Shown: positions 47,065 to 57,471 of the stretch, one piece after another
How the letters are laid out: every line of letters begins with the position of its first letter
Numbering within the stretch: position 1 is the stretch's first letter
Assembly (NCBI GenBank): GCA_004154925.1
Contig: QJNS01000151.1
Location: 124,001-188,000 of the forward strand
Origin: Monosporascus cannonballus
Taxonomy: Eukaryota; Ascomycota; Sordariomycetes; Xylariales
Length of the DNA: 64,000 nucleotides
Direction of reading: 5' to 3'
Made by a program: the position numbers and the translations under genes
Notes under the pieces: model-generated
What the model was told of the DNA's origin: nothing
What the model saw: only the letters and a program-made list of their open reading frames with translations
Database searches by the model: none

Positions 47065-49353
47065 CTTTTCCTGATGGTCCTTTCGTTCTTAACACATGAC
47101 TGTTTATCAGCTCTCGTGGGTGAGGGACTCCTTGGGTTACCATCTCCTATGATGATCTCCACGTTTTTGGCGAACGGGGTGTTTCTGATCTGTTTCGATT
47201 CATTTGTCCTCCTAGAAATGCCCAGTACCAGATAGGTCCATTTATCCTGAAGCTGCTACTTTGAGTATCAATATGGAGCAAACCTTATACGTTTTAAACA
47301 CCACAGGTGCCGCTTCAGAATGCAGAGTGGTAGCTTGACATGTGATACAACTGATTCTACCAGTTGCCGTTATGGTACTTAAGGAAAGATTCGTTATTCA
47401 GTATGCGCCAAGGAGAAGAGTGGCCTAGTTACCTAAACGAGAATGAGGCGATAGGGAAAGCGCGCGTCCCGAGTAGCTTGGAGTTCTGACGTTGATTTAT
47501 TTAGAGAGAACGCATGGGTGCCCCTGGCCGGAAAACCTGATAACTCAGGAGACACAGCCAACCATGCATACGGCCGAGCAATTGATACCCGTCTACGTAC
47601 GTAACAAATGACTATGGCCCGCGTGAAGCGACGCCCGGGCCGGCCACACAAGTGACGCTTCCGTCGCCGGCCGCTACGAGCGCCCTCGGACGCCAGGGTC
47701 GAGCTGGTGCCGCGCCGTGACGCGAACGCCAGCCCGGAGCCAAACGAGTAGCCCACGTGGACGAACTTGCCTGCATCATCTTGGAGGCCCATCCCCAGGG
47801 GATCGCGGGCTCGGGAAGTGGGACGGGACCAGAGGAAGCAGCTACGCCTGCAGGGGCGCTGGGCGACGGTCACTGGGTCCGGGCGTGATGACTTCCCCCT
47901 GGTCCAGCCGGCCGATCGCCAGGGCCCAGTATCCGCGCCGGACCGCCGGGGCGATTTAGGAGAGCTCGATGTATTCTTCAGTGAACGTGCGCATGTTTTG
48001 AAGGGTTGGCCCAGGAGGCGTGGTTATACCTGGAGCTGTGCACGAACATCTGGAGCGAGCTTTAGCACGGGGCTGATTTTGAGTATAGATAATCAACCTA
48101 TCCCCTTTTCAAATTCGGACGCCCCTATGTCAAGATGTGGGGCTCCGGGACCCCTCTGATGCTTGTCTGGCTACAGGAGAGGAACATAACCAATCACTCC
48201 TGGCAAATTCTCGCTGCGTCTTTGACGTCGTAGGTGGCTGCGAAGCAAAATTCTGACTACAGGAGAAGGTTATGTCCTCCTGTGCAGTTGGGGCTGAGGG
48301 GCGTACCATCCCCTGTAACTAGCAACGCCAGTGTTAGGTGCAACCGGAAGTTATGATGAAGTCCGGTGAGGGGTCTCTATATATATGTCATTTCTCTCAG
48401 AAATGAGAACAAGGGCCAGGTTTCGGACAGTTATCAATATATGGGTTTCATCCTAGATACCTGGAGACAGGATTAGGGCACGTTATAGTTCAGCACTCCG
48501 AGATAAGGCAACAAGGCCCCTGGGTAGCCAAACTACTAGCTAGTGTACAAAGGGCTCCAGAGACTTTGCGGCTATCTGGCAAAAGGAGCACGTAAATCAG
48601 GTGGTAGGTGAATGATAGGGGTATAAGAGTCTCTATAGACTATGAACCAGAGGACGAATGCTAACACTATTAGACTGATAAGAACTCTGATCTGTCATGG
48701 CAGGCCAACTCCGCCATGCAGAGAAGCCTTCCGTTGAAACCCACGAGAACCCTGAGACCATGCCGTCACCTCTTATTCTGAATCAGACAGCATAGCTTAT
48801 GCAACCCTCCCTGTTTGTTTTCCCAAGGCTCTGGCGGCATACGCGTAAAATACTCGGACAATTTCTAAGTGCCATTATATTTGAAGTAAGGCCTTGGTCT
48901 ATCAGAGAAGTAGCTCAACATGCCGACCACTTCTTGTTCAGCGTATAAAGCTTATAAAGAAAACAACTTCGCTTTCTTTTGGCCCCTTTCCCCTCGACTT
49001 CGGTTTGAAGCTGTACTTGTCCTTTCTCATCCCAATATCGTGGGGCCTTGCTTTTTCATCCCATGAACCTAGACGCTTAATTCCACTCTGCCCATCTGTC
49101 ACACTTACTAAGGATCAGGTGCACAGCTCTTGAGGGTATATTGACTTGTCTAAAGCTAGGAAGCGTTGATCCCACTTGTTGTGGGCGATCCACTGATATA
49201 GGGCTCCGGGAAGGAATAACAATCACCCGAAGACCCTAGCTAGGGGTGCCCTTTTCCATGACACCATCTTATATGTTTCTCTATTACATGTCTCCAATCG
49301 CCGTTCTACTTCTTGGCGCGGATCCACAATTCCGGGGGTGGTTAGCGCTAGGC
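47065..49353. other. Intergenic with a GC-rich patch
   Basis: No gene is supported. About 47600-47960 is GC-rich, and minus-strand fragments in two frames look protein-like (GYWALAIGRLDQGEVITPG; LQDDAGKFVHVGYSFGSGLA), suggesting an old gene fragment with a frame change. I cannot name it. The rest shows only short frames. Confidence 0.4.
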
Positions 49354-49593
49354 TATGAGACCCTGACATCACACACAGAAGCATATAACTGAAGAAAAGT
49401 GTATTAACAGGTTGCCTTACCTCTAGAAGGTCCTAGCTAGAAGGTGAGGGTAACGAACCCTCCTTTTATACACGTAAATACAACTGTAGCTAAGAGGAAA
49501 AGATACCGGGGGTGCATAAAGTAGCCTCGTTTCAGTAGGTGATCAAACTAAGCCAAGGCTTAGCTGTTTGATCGACTTCAGCTGGGTCTGACA
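49354..49593. repeat. Solo LTR of retrotransposon family B
   Basis: 240 bp, starts TATGAGACCCTGACATCACA (TG changed to TA) and ends GGGTCTGACA. A perfect duplication TAGGC flanks it (49349-49353 and 49594-49598). The first two thirds align with the LTRs of element B, while the end is more divergent. GC is near normal. Confidence 0.85.
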
Positions 49594-50318
49594 TAGGCAT
49601 AGATATAAGGAGTAATAAGAGCTTGACTTCCAGCGAAGTAGCTGAAACACACATTCCGCTGGGGGAATCTTTTCTCTCTGCCCTTCCACGGGCGGAGCTT
49701 CGCTCTTTTGATATAACAACTACTTATTGTTTTGGCCCTTCCATACGCTCTACTAATTTGCCTACCACAAATCAAAAAGAGGACGGCAGGGCAGGCTGCA
49801 GGTGTTCGGCGTTGCGAGCTCAGCCGTCATCTCGAGGTCTGTCAGAGTGGTGTTTTGGTGCAGGTAGTTAGTTAAACTTCGAGAATTCAGCAGTTGCACA
49901 TGCTTTATTTGGAGGCAATGGGTTCGATTCTGATCAAGGTGTTTGTCCCTTTTGGCTTGTGGCTGCGCCTGCGTAGGCCTAGCCTTTCCTGGGCACGCCC
50001 GCTCGGTGTGAGTCAAGATACCTACCTGCCTTACATGTAGGTGGCCACATCCAACCAAACAACTAAAACCTTAAGGTTTATGGGTCCTTAGGTATTTCGG
50101 AGAGAACATCTCCAGCATTTCTTCCTCCGATGTGAGACTCATATGCGTTAAATTTTTATGTGTTTCAGTTTCCCCATTACATCTTGATATCAATTTTTCC
50201 TCCACCCCAAATACCCTACTAGATGCGTAGGTGATCATTCCTCACAGACTTCTAAAGTTTTCATTTCCCCCAGCTCCAAGCAAGGAAGGATATATTTCGC
50301 TCTTCGAAGTGCAGCACA
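49594..50318. other. Intergenic, promoter side of the DUF2828 gene
   Basis: Short frames only. The last 150 bp are pyrimidine-rich, as common upstream of fungal start codons. Confidence 0.4.
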
Positions 50319-52649
50319 ATGGCCACTGAACAGGAGCCGTGGTATCTCAAGTCTACCTTCCCCGTGCTATTCCCGAGTCATGCAGCTCTTACCTTCTCAG
50401 AAGAAGAATTCGATGTTTTCTTAACGGCAGAGATCAGCCAACGGCAGAATGAAGCGGCCAGCCAGCGTCACCTGGAGAGCAGTTGTGACCCCGAGAGGAG
50501 TCTAGATGAGAACTTCACGCTGGTTAGAAGTGCCGGACAGTTCACCACCGCCGATCTACGAGAAGCCATAAAGGAGATGGGTGTATGGACAGCGCCAGAG
50601 ACCACCACCACGGGGCCTGACACGAAAGACGATGAGACCCCGACGCACCCCTTCATAGCAGGTTTGAAATCGCATGACATGGACGCGACCCCGGAGCCGC
50701 AGGACATGGAGAACAAGATGTTCACGGAGAACGGTGACCTAGCGAATCGTTCTACCAGAAATCCGGTTGTCGACCTCTTCTCGTCCCTCGAGAAAGTCAT
50801 CTCCGGGCCCCACCTCTTCGAGCTGTTGAGCATGGCGTGGGCAGAGGATCCTCTTATGACTTTGAAAGTAATTTTCAATGCGCGGTCGATTCATCTAGGT
50901 AAGACCGAGAAGGTCACTTTCTACCGCTGCGCCGGTTGGCTTGCGCAGAACCACCCCCTTACTCTGATCTCCAACCTCCGTTGGCTTAGCCGTCCGGTCA
51001 TCGAGAAGAAAGTCGACAAGGAAGATGAAGACATGGTCATTGTGGAGTCCAGGAAGGACGAGGATGACGTAACCCACTTCGACGTGAGAAACGGCGTCTC
51101 GCACGGGTACTGGAAAGACCTGCTAAACATCCTCGCACTATCTGCAAATGAGCTGCTGACTGTTGTCGCTCGTCCCGAAGACATTTTGAACATAGTTAGG
51201 GAGAAGGGGGGTAAAGGCGAGGGCCCGAAACCCGATAAGGATACTGCGAAAGCCAAGCGTCACGACCTCCGCGACGGACGCCACCGAAAAGCATTGGAGC
51301 GGTTTAATTCGGATGCCGTGCATCGAACCCTCCATATTGCAATAGCCCGCCTCTTTGCAGAGCAGCTCAAGTCGGACCTAGCACTCCTCCGTGGTGATGA
51401 TCTGAAGGCGAAGAAGCGCATCTCCCTCTGCGCAAAGTGGGCACCTTCACACGACCGGTTTCATGATAAACACACCTTTATCGTCTCCACGATCGCCGAG
51501 CTGCTTTACCCAATGGTGGGAGAGATGAACCGAGAGCTATATCTTCGTCATGCGCGCGAATCGTACCGGAAAGACATCTCGTCTCTGCGCGACCATCTTG
51601 ACGTGGTCGAGCGGAAGCTCAGTGCCAAGACTCTCGATACGATCAAGTACGACCGCGTGCCCTCGGTAGCCATGAAAAACTACACACCGATATTTGCGAA
51701 GAAGAACAGCGACCGCTTCGAGACGTACCTTGACCAGGTAGCCGAAGGCAAGATGCGGATTAGCGGTGCCACGCTACTGCCCTCGACACTCATCAACGCT
51801 GTGAGACAGGGTAACAAAGCGCGATATAACTCCCGCTTGCAGGATACCAAAGAAAAAGTGGCGGATGGTCAATGGAAAACACTAGTGCAACGTATCAAGG
51901 ACTCTGGAAGCCTCGAGTCTAGCATCGCTGTCTGCGATGTCTCGGATTCAATGACTTCGCCTGTGTTCCGCGACGGTACCTGCCCTATGGACAGCGCAAT
52001 CGGTCTGTCCCTGCTCCTCGCCGAAGCCACATCGCCGCCCTTCGGCGGCGCCTTCATTACCTTCTCGGACAGGCCGACAGTAGAAACAGTCGACCTCTCT
52101 TTGCCACTTCATGAGAAGTATAAGAGACTGAATAAGTCGAACTGGAGCGTGAGCACCAACTTCGTGGCCGTCTTCGAGGACCTCATCCTGCCCATGGCCC
52201 AACGCAACAAGCTGAAGCCCGAAGATATGGTCAAGCGCGTGTTCGTGTTCAGCGACATGCAGTTCGATGCGGCCCAAGGGGGCTCCGGTGGCCGCTGGAC
52301 CACTGCCTTCGAGCGCGTCAAACGGAGCTTCGCCGATGCGGGTTACGAGATGCCCCAGCTGGTGTTCTGGAACCTCGCCGGAGGCCGCGCCGGGTACGGG
52401 TATGCGGGAAAATCTTGGCATGGTGGTGACCCCGTCCTCCCCAAGCCGGTTACGGTGACCGACGAAGGCACGGCGATCGTGAGCGGTTACTCGAAGGGCA
52501 TGATGAAGGTGTTCCTCGACAACGGATCCTTTGAGGACGCAGAGGACGAGGACGGCGCCCCTGTGAAGAAGCAGAAGATCGATCCGCTGTCGACCGTAAA
52601 GAGGGCGGTTGGACACAAGGCGTACAATATGCTTAAGGTCGTTGATTGA
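50319..52649 (+). CDS. DUF2828 family protein with C-terminal vWA domain
   Basis: Single exon, 776 residues, in the size range of fungal DUF2828 proteins. The N-terminal half (residues about 145-480) is helical and carries the family wording TRNPVVDLFSSLEKV, FELLSMAWAEDPLMTLKVIF and GYWKDLLNILALSANELL. The C-terminal part is von Willebrand factor A-like: AVCDVSDSMTSPVF near residue 535 gives the metal-binding DxSxS motif, followed by LLLAEATSPPFGGAFITFSD and RVFVFSDMQFDAA. This arrangement resembles the TROVE (Ro60-like) RNA-binding fold, so an RNA-related role is conceivable but not established. Probably cytosolic; no targeting signal. The start MATEQEP lies in a good context. No damage. Confidence 0.88.
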   Translation: MATEQEPWYLKSTFPVLFPSHAALTFSEEEFDVFLTAEISQRQNEAASQRHLESSCDPERSLDENFTLVRSAGQFTTADLREAIKEMGVWTAPETTTTGPDTKDDETPTHPFIAGLKSHDMDATPEPQDMENKMFTENGDLANRSTRNPVVDLFSSLEKVISGPHLFELLSMAWAEDPLMTLKVIFNARSIHLGKTEKVTFYRCAGWLAQNHPLTLISNLRWLSRPVIEKKVDKEDEDMVIVESRKDEDDVTHFDVRNGVSHGYWKDLLNILALSANELLTVVARPEDILNIVREKGGKGEGPKPDKDTAKAKRHDLRDGRHRKALERFNSDAVHRTLHIAIARLFAEQLKSDLALLRGDDLKAKKRISLCAKWAPSHDRFHDKHTFIVSTIAELLYPMVGEMNRELYLRHARESYRKDISSLRDHLDVVERKLSAKTLDTIKYDRVPSVAMKNYTPIFAKKNSDRFETYLDQVAEGKMRISGATLLPSTLINAVRQGNKARYNSRLQDTKEKVADGQWKTLVQRIKDSGSLESSIAVCDVSDSMTSPVFRDGTCPMDSAIGLSLLLAEATSPPFGGAFITFSDRPTVETVDLSLPLHEKYKRLNKSNWSVSTNFVAVFEDLILPMAQRNKLKPEDMVKRVFVFSDMQFDAAQGGSGGRWTTAFERVKRSFADAGYEMPQLVFWNLAGGRAGYGYAGKSWHGGDPVLPKPVTVTDEGTAIVSGYSKGMMKVFLDNGSFEDAEDEDGAPVKKQKIDPLSTVKRAVGHKAYNMLKVVD

Positions 52650-53427
52650 AAATACCCCAGGTATTGGACGACGTTGAAAACGACTGATCTGGGTAGCGGA
52701 GTCAAGGAGTCATGCAAGAAAATCTCGTATCAGGGGGATTAATATTTCCGGACAGAATACTAGTCACAACCATAATTCACTCTAATTGACAACATACCTA
52801 CTAATTGTGTCCCGGAACGCATGTGACCGATGGGAATGTGTGTTGCTTGTGCCTCGAGGGATGGAGCTTCTCAGACGATTGTGCAATTAGGCGAGCATTG
52901 CAACTATTAAATGATTGGTGTTGCAAACGAATGTAACTCATTGCTCCGCAGGCTTATTCGGAGTCCCAATCTCAGATATAGGCACATAGCCGTGAATCCC
53001 TTTCAAGGCATTCTCTCAACATGATGTCTCCACTCCGTACGACTGTCGCGAAGATTTAAAGGTGATGTGGAACAGCAATGTGGGTATGGACAGACCCGTA
53101 GAGCCGGAAACGGTCGGGATCCCAGGTCCTTGTCGGGCTTAGCGCGCTACTTCCCTCGACGGGTCCTGCTTGGTGATCACCCAGCTAGCTTGCGGGCGTT
53201 GCAACCGAGGCCTAATAATATCGTGTATCAAAAGAGTGGCTGGGGGGAGTCGGAGAGCCATGTCATTGCCGACTTCTCGAACACCATACATTCTCTCATT
53301 TAGTGGAAAGATAGCGGCAGCGAGACTCATTGGTATCTGCTGGGAACCTCACCAAGGGCTGCGAGTCTTGTGCGCCCGCGCTGCACAACAGTTTCCAAGA
53401 ACGCGCAGTATCGTTACTCAGTGGCCG
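52650..53427. other. Intergenic
   Basis: Nothing identifiable. The open frame of the next gene extends upstream to 53170, so a longer N-terminus or unspliced leader may occupy its right end. Confidence 0.4.
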
Positions 53428-54669
53428 ATGAGCCGTGAGGGAGGGCTACAGAAAGCCGCTCGTTTACCAGCCCCTCTCGCGATGCCGGCAGGAACACCGG
53501 GGTCAGCACGCCATTCCTCGTCAACGGCGGCGGGGCAGAAGAAGCAGCCGGCAGAGCCGCGACCCAGCGCAAGCATCATCCTCTTGTCGCCGACGAACCA
53601 GGTTCTCCTGTTGCACAGGGTTCACACCTCGTCGGCGTTTCCCTCTGCCCACGTCTTCCCCGGCGGCAACCTCTCCGCTTTCCACGACAGAGAGATACCG
53701 CCCCCGGGCGATGCCGGGCGGCATGCGGACTCCTTGCCGTACAGGCTCGGCGCTATCCGGGAGACCTTCGAAGAGAGCGGCATCCTCATCGCGCGGGACG
53801 TGCGGGGGAGAGGCGACGCGCTTCTGAACTTGCCTAGCGCCGACCGGGATGCGGCGCGGAGGGCTATCTATGAGAATAAAGAGCGCTTCGTCGACTGGGT
53901 CGAAAGGGTCGGCGGGGTCGTCGATGCAGGTACGGACACTCTCCGAAGCCAAGTTCTTGAGTCGCGTAGCAGATATTGACCAAGAGCAGAGAACCTCTTA
54001 CCATTCACGAGGTGGATAACGCCGGAAGCGACAGCGAAGCGCTTCACGACGCAGATGTACCTGTACATGCTACCCCTGTCGTCCAGCGAAGACCCGGCAA
54101 TCGCCGCCGCGCAGTCCGAGGCCATGATCCCGACGCCCGACGGTGGCACGGAGCACACGGCCGCACATTTCGATGACGCCGCCTCGTGGCTGGAGAAACA
54201 GCGAAAGGGCGAGATCATCCTGTTCCCGCCGCAGTGCTTCCTCCTGCAGCTGATATCCCAGTTCCTGACCGGACCACCGCCGCCTCCGGCCGGATCCGTC
54301 AATAATCTCGCAGAGGGGACGACTGAGCACTACGCACGGCAGCGGGAACGGCTGCGCGGGTTCCTTGACGCGGTGCCCACCGCCACCGAGCCCAGGGCGG
54401 CCGGGCACCACACTGCGCGGATCCCCTGGAAGGACAAGGCCATCAGCCCCGTGACACTGGGCGTCAGGCGCGGCGACAGGAGGTCGATCCTCGCGCTTGA
54501 TAAGCCGGGGCCGGAGCTGAACGGTACCGATAGGGGCGGTGACTGGGAGAGAGTGGTGCTCGTGAAGTTCGGTAAGGGCGTGGTCCGCGATGTTGAAGTT
54601 CGGAGCAGGGAGGAGGTGCTCGCTGAGGAGAGGGAGGCGGAAAGAGCTGCGGAAGCATCGAAGTTATAG
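53428..54669 (+). CDS. Peroxisomal NUDT19-like Nudix hydrolase (probable CoA diphosphatase)
   Basis: Exons 53428-53929 and 53990-54669 with a 60-bp intron (GTACGG donor, GAGCAG acceptor) that restores DAENLLPFTRW; 393 residues. The Nudix motif has the long insertion typical of NUDT19/RP2-type enzymes: FPGGNL at residues 77-82, then about 25 inserted residues, then AIRETFEESGIL (R111, E112, E115, E116, G118). The protein ends ASKL, a peroxisomal type-1 targeting signal. NUDT19 enzymes cleave CoA and acyl-CoA to phosphopantetheine and 3',5'-ADP in peroxisomes; the activity here is inferred from family and targeting. ATG 53428 was chosen, but MPAGTPG (53482) and upstream in-frame Met codons are alternatives. 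A second Nudix gene follows 760 bp downstream on the same strand. Confidence 0.85.
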
Positions 54670-55428
54670 CGACGAGGGGGACAACCGAGGGGAAGGTGCG
54701 GCTCATAGCCGGACACCAAGCGGAGTGCGAGCGATTGAGCGGCAGTGGCCGGAGTACGCCAACGGCAATGCTCCGACGGAGAATCGGCCCCTGCTCCTGT
54801 AGCAGAGGAACCTGTTGAGTCGGAAGATGAAACTTGATCAGTCGCAGATTTACGAAAATAAACTTTGTCACGCATACTGAGCACCTACTGAGACGCTCAT
54901 ACCGACCCAATGGAAAGGAAGCGTACTTAGCAGCGCTTAGTCGTGCTCAGTGATTTCAAGGAGGGCATGCGCTAGATCAAGCTTACAAGGACACGGCCAA
55001 ATCCCGCGGAAGATTATATCAGTCCTGCTCCGTGTATCTTAAAGTACTATATAATTCTCCAAGTTCGTACTATCCAACCCCTTAACTATGGCCCACTTAC
55101 AGCCCGCACGGTCGCCGTTGTGCATATCTGAGCATTGATCCAAGGCGAAACGTCAGGGATCGTTCATAACAGAATCCGCTAATCAGACCAAATTTTCAAA
55201 AATTTATTATTTATAGAAAGAACTGATATTTATCTCGGCGTGCTCTAGCTCCGTATTAATGTGAAACATATTTTTGCTTGTTTCTTCTAGAACCCGACAG
55301 TTTGGTTTCACCTCAAATGTGGGGCGCATATCCACGCTTCAATTTTATTCCCCAAGATAAGCTTAAATTAGGATCCCTTCAGATCATCCTAACCAACCCC
55401 CCCACAAGCATCATCCACTGCAAGATTC
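54670..55428. other. Intergenic between the two Nudix genes
   Basis: Normal composition on the left, AT-rich around 55010-55270. No gene seen. Confidence 0.4.
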
Positions 55429-56060
55429 ATGGCTGCAGCGTTCGCCCACCCTCGCGTCGGCATCGCCGCCGTCATCCCTAATGCGGAGGGGAAACTCCTA
55501 CTAGGAAGGCGGCTAAGCAGCCACGGCAGCGGTAGGTGGATCTCTTAGCGCCGCCAGACAGACTCGTCCTAAGTCCTTGCTACGACACTATAAACTCGTG
55601 GACTGACGAGCCTCTCAAAGGCACATGGCAGTTTCCCGGCGGCCACCTCGAGTTCGGTGAGACGTACTTCGCGTGCGCGGAGCGCGAGGCCGCCGAAGAG
55701 ACCGGCCTGAAGGTGAAGGCGGTGACGCTCGTGGGCGTCACGAACGACGTCTTCGAGGAGGTGGGCAAGCACTACATTACCTTGTTCGTGCTGTGTCGGA
55801 TGCAGGAACCCGCGGCCGAACCCGAGGTTAGTGCACTGCCTTTATTTGAGAGCGGCCTGCAGGGAGAGTGTTGCTAAGAAGGCGGGGCTTAGTTACTGGA
55901 GCCGGACAAGTGCGAGGGCTGGAGCTGGGTCGAGTGGGAGGAGGTGCGCTCCTGGTGCGATCATCACGATGATGCGGATCCCCGGTGGGAGGACAAGAAG
56001 TGCTTCCTGCCTATAAGGAACCTGGTGATGGAACAACCCGAGATTAAGTTTAGTTCGTAA
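55429..56060 (+). CDS. Small Nudix hydrolase (NUDT15/MutT-like)
   Basis: Three exons: 55429-55531, 55621-55826 and 55893-56060 (introns 89 and 66 bp); 158 residues. Joining across the first intron gives SHGSGTWQFPGGHLEFGE, and across the second PEPELLEPDKCEGWSWV when read with its flanks, both in frame. The complete Nudix box is GHLEFGETYFACAEREAAEE then TGL (residues about 42-64), with all catalytic glutamates. The SHGSGTWxFPGGHLE wording and the length fit NUDT15-type nucleotide hydrolases, which cleave oxidised or modified nucleoside triphosphates. Substrate not determinable. No targeting signal, so probably cytosolic. The splice junctions are inferred from reading frame and family fit. 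Confidence 0.85.
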
Positions 56061-56523
56061 TCGTGATGCTGCATGGCTTTCCGGGTAAACGGCCGAGTCT
56101 GCCAAGGAGTCCCGAGAGCTGAGAAGGCTTTCGGACCGCCTAAACGCTTGAGAAAGTTATAACGGCGCGTCGTCTTTGCGCTGGTATTATCTTAACTTGT
56201 ATCTCTCCTCACATTCGCCTACCTTGGGGTCCAATATGTCTTAGGGAGCTGTAGTTGGACTTTTCAGAGTCGCCAGTATCCCACCTAGTAGTTACCACGC
56301 CCTTGCCCTACGAGAATAAGTATAACCGGAGCTTTTACATAGGTCTCGTTATGTATGTCTATGTACACAAAGTAACGCCCAACGAAGCCCCGGTATGTGT
56401 AGAGCCAAGGACTTCATTTTCACGTCAATAGTGCCTCTCTATACCTTACTGGGTAGCATACGCATCAACACCTTTAGATGCCCTTAACAGGGTGTAGCGC
56501 TAGATGAAAGTCCACCGATACTT
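56061..56523. other. Intergenic between convergent genes
   Basis: Lies between the stop codons of the Nudix and aldolase genes. No structure noted. Confidence 0.5.
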
Positions 56524-57471
56524 CTATCTAAGACTTGCCTCGATCTTCGCCAACTCTGCCGTCTGTGTGTCCACACTCTCCTTCATTGCAGCCGACGCCT
56601 CGAGATAAGGGCGCCTAGGCTTAAAGAGCTCAACAGCATCCTCAATGCCGGCATGCGGGGCGGTGTGGATAGCCGCGGCATACTTAACAGCCGCGATACC
56701 GGCCTTGCACGGTTGCTCCGCTAGTGCCGCCTTCTGGTGCAGCTCAAGCGCCTCCTGATACTTGCCCTCCTTGTATAGCCTATAGATCTGGGAGAGGGCC
56801 CGGGGAAACACGTTTCCGAAGGCCGCGATACACCCGGCGGAGCCCACGCTCAGTCCCCCCATCAGGAAGTCGGACTGGCCGCCGAAGGTGGCGAACCTGT
56901 CCGCTGGCAGCTCGGCGGCGAGACGCGTGATCTTGGCCACGGAGCCGCAGGTCAGCTTGACGCCGACGATGTTGTTGTGCTTCCTCGCGAGGCCGGCGAT
57001 GGTCGCCGAGTCCAGATCGATGCCGTTGCAGACGCCGGGGAAGTTGTAGATGACAATGGGGATGGGGCTCTCGCGCGCGACGTCCGCGTAAAAGCCGTCG
57101 ATAACCGCGGGCGTCGTCGCCTTGCCGAAGTACGCCGGCGGCAGCACCAGCGCGTAGTTGGCGCCGGCCTCGGCCGCGTCCGCGATGAACTCCAGCACCT
57201 GCCGCGTCGAGTGCCCCCCCGTCCCGGCCATGATGGGGAATGCGGGGCCGCATGCCTGCCGCGCCGTCTGGACGAGCGTCTTCCTCTCCTCCCGCGTGAG
57301 CAGGAACGTCTCAGCGTTCGTCCCGAGGATGACGAGCCCCGCGAGCCCGCTCTTTGAGAGGTAGGAGTAGTATTTCGCTTGTGATTTGGGGACCAGGGTA
57401 TCTGTCTTTGGGTCGAATAGTGTGACGGCCGGCGCCCATACCCCGCTTGGGGGAACTTTGGGGAAGGACAT
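56524..57471 (-). CDS. DapA/HOGA-family class I aldolase
   Basis: Single exon, 315 residues, the usual size of the dihydrodipicolinate synthase/N-acetylneuraminate lyase family. Visible landmarks: GTNAET at residues 50-55 (the family GTTGE position), GHSTRQ near 86-91, the catalytic tyrosine in IYNFPGV (Y142), and the Schiff-base lysine in IVGVKLT (K172). These enzymes cleave or form carbon-carbon bonds with pyruvate. Fungal relatives include 4-hydroxy-2-oxoglutarate aldolase and L-threo-3-deoxy-hexulosonate aldolase of galacturonate breakdown, and I cannot choose among them. Fungi lack the diaminopimelate pathway, so a true DapA role is unlikely. Start MSFPKVP. No targeting signal. Intact. 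Confidence 0.88.
   Translation of the reverse strand: MSFPKVPPSGVWAPAVTLFDPKTDTLVPKSQAKYYSYLSKSGLAGLVILGTNAETFLLTREERKTLVQTARQACGPAFPIMAGTGGHSTRQVLEFIADAAEAGANYALVLPPAYFGKATTPAVIDGFYADVARESPIPIVIYNFPGVCNGIDLDSATIAGLARKHNNIVGVKLTCGSVAKITRLAAELPADRFATFGGQSDFLMGGLSVGSAGCIAAFGNVFPRALSQIYRLYKEGKYQEALELHQKAALAEQPCKAGIAAVKYAAAIHTAPHAGIEDAVELFKPRRPYLEASAAMKESVDTQTAELAKIEASLR

Noticed and set aside
47433..47959. GC-rich patch as an intact gene
   Set aside because: Protein-like text is split over two frames with stops and no plausible splice sites; kept only as an intergenic note.
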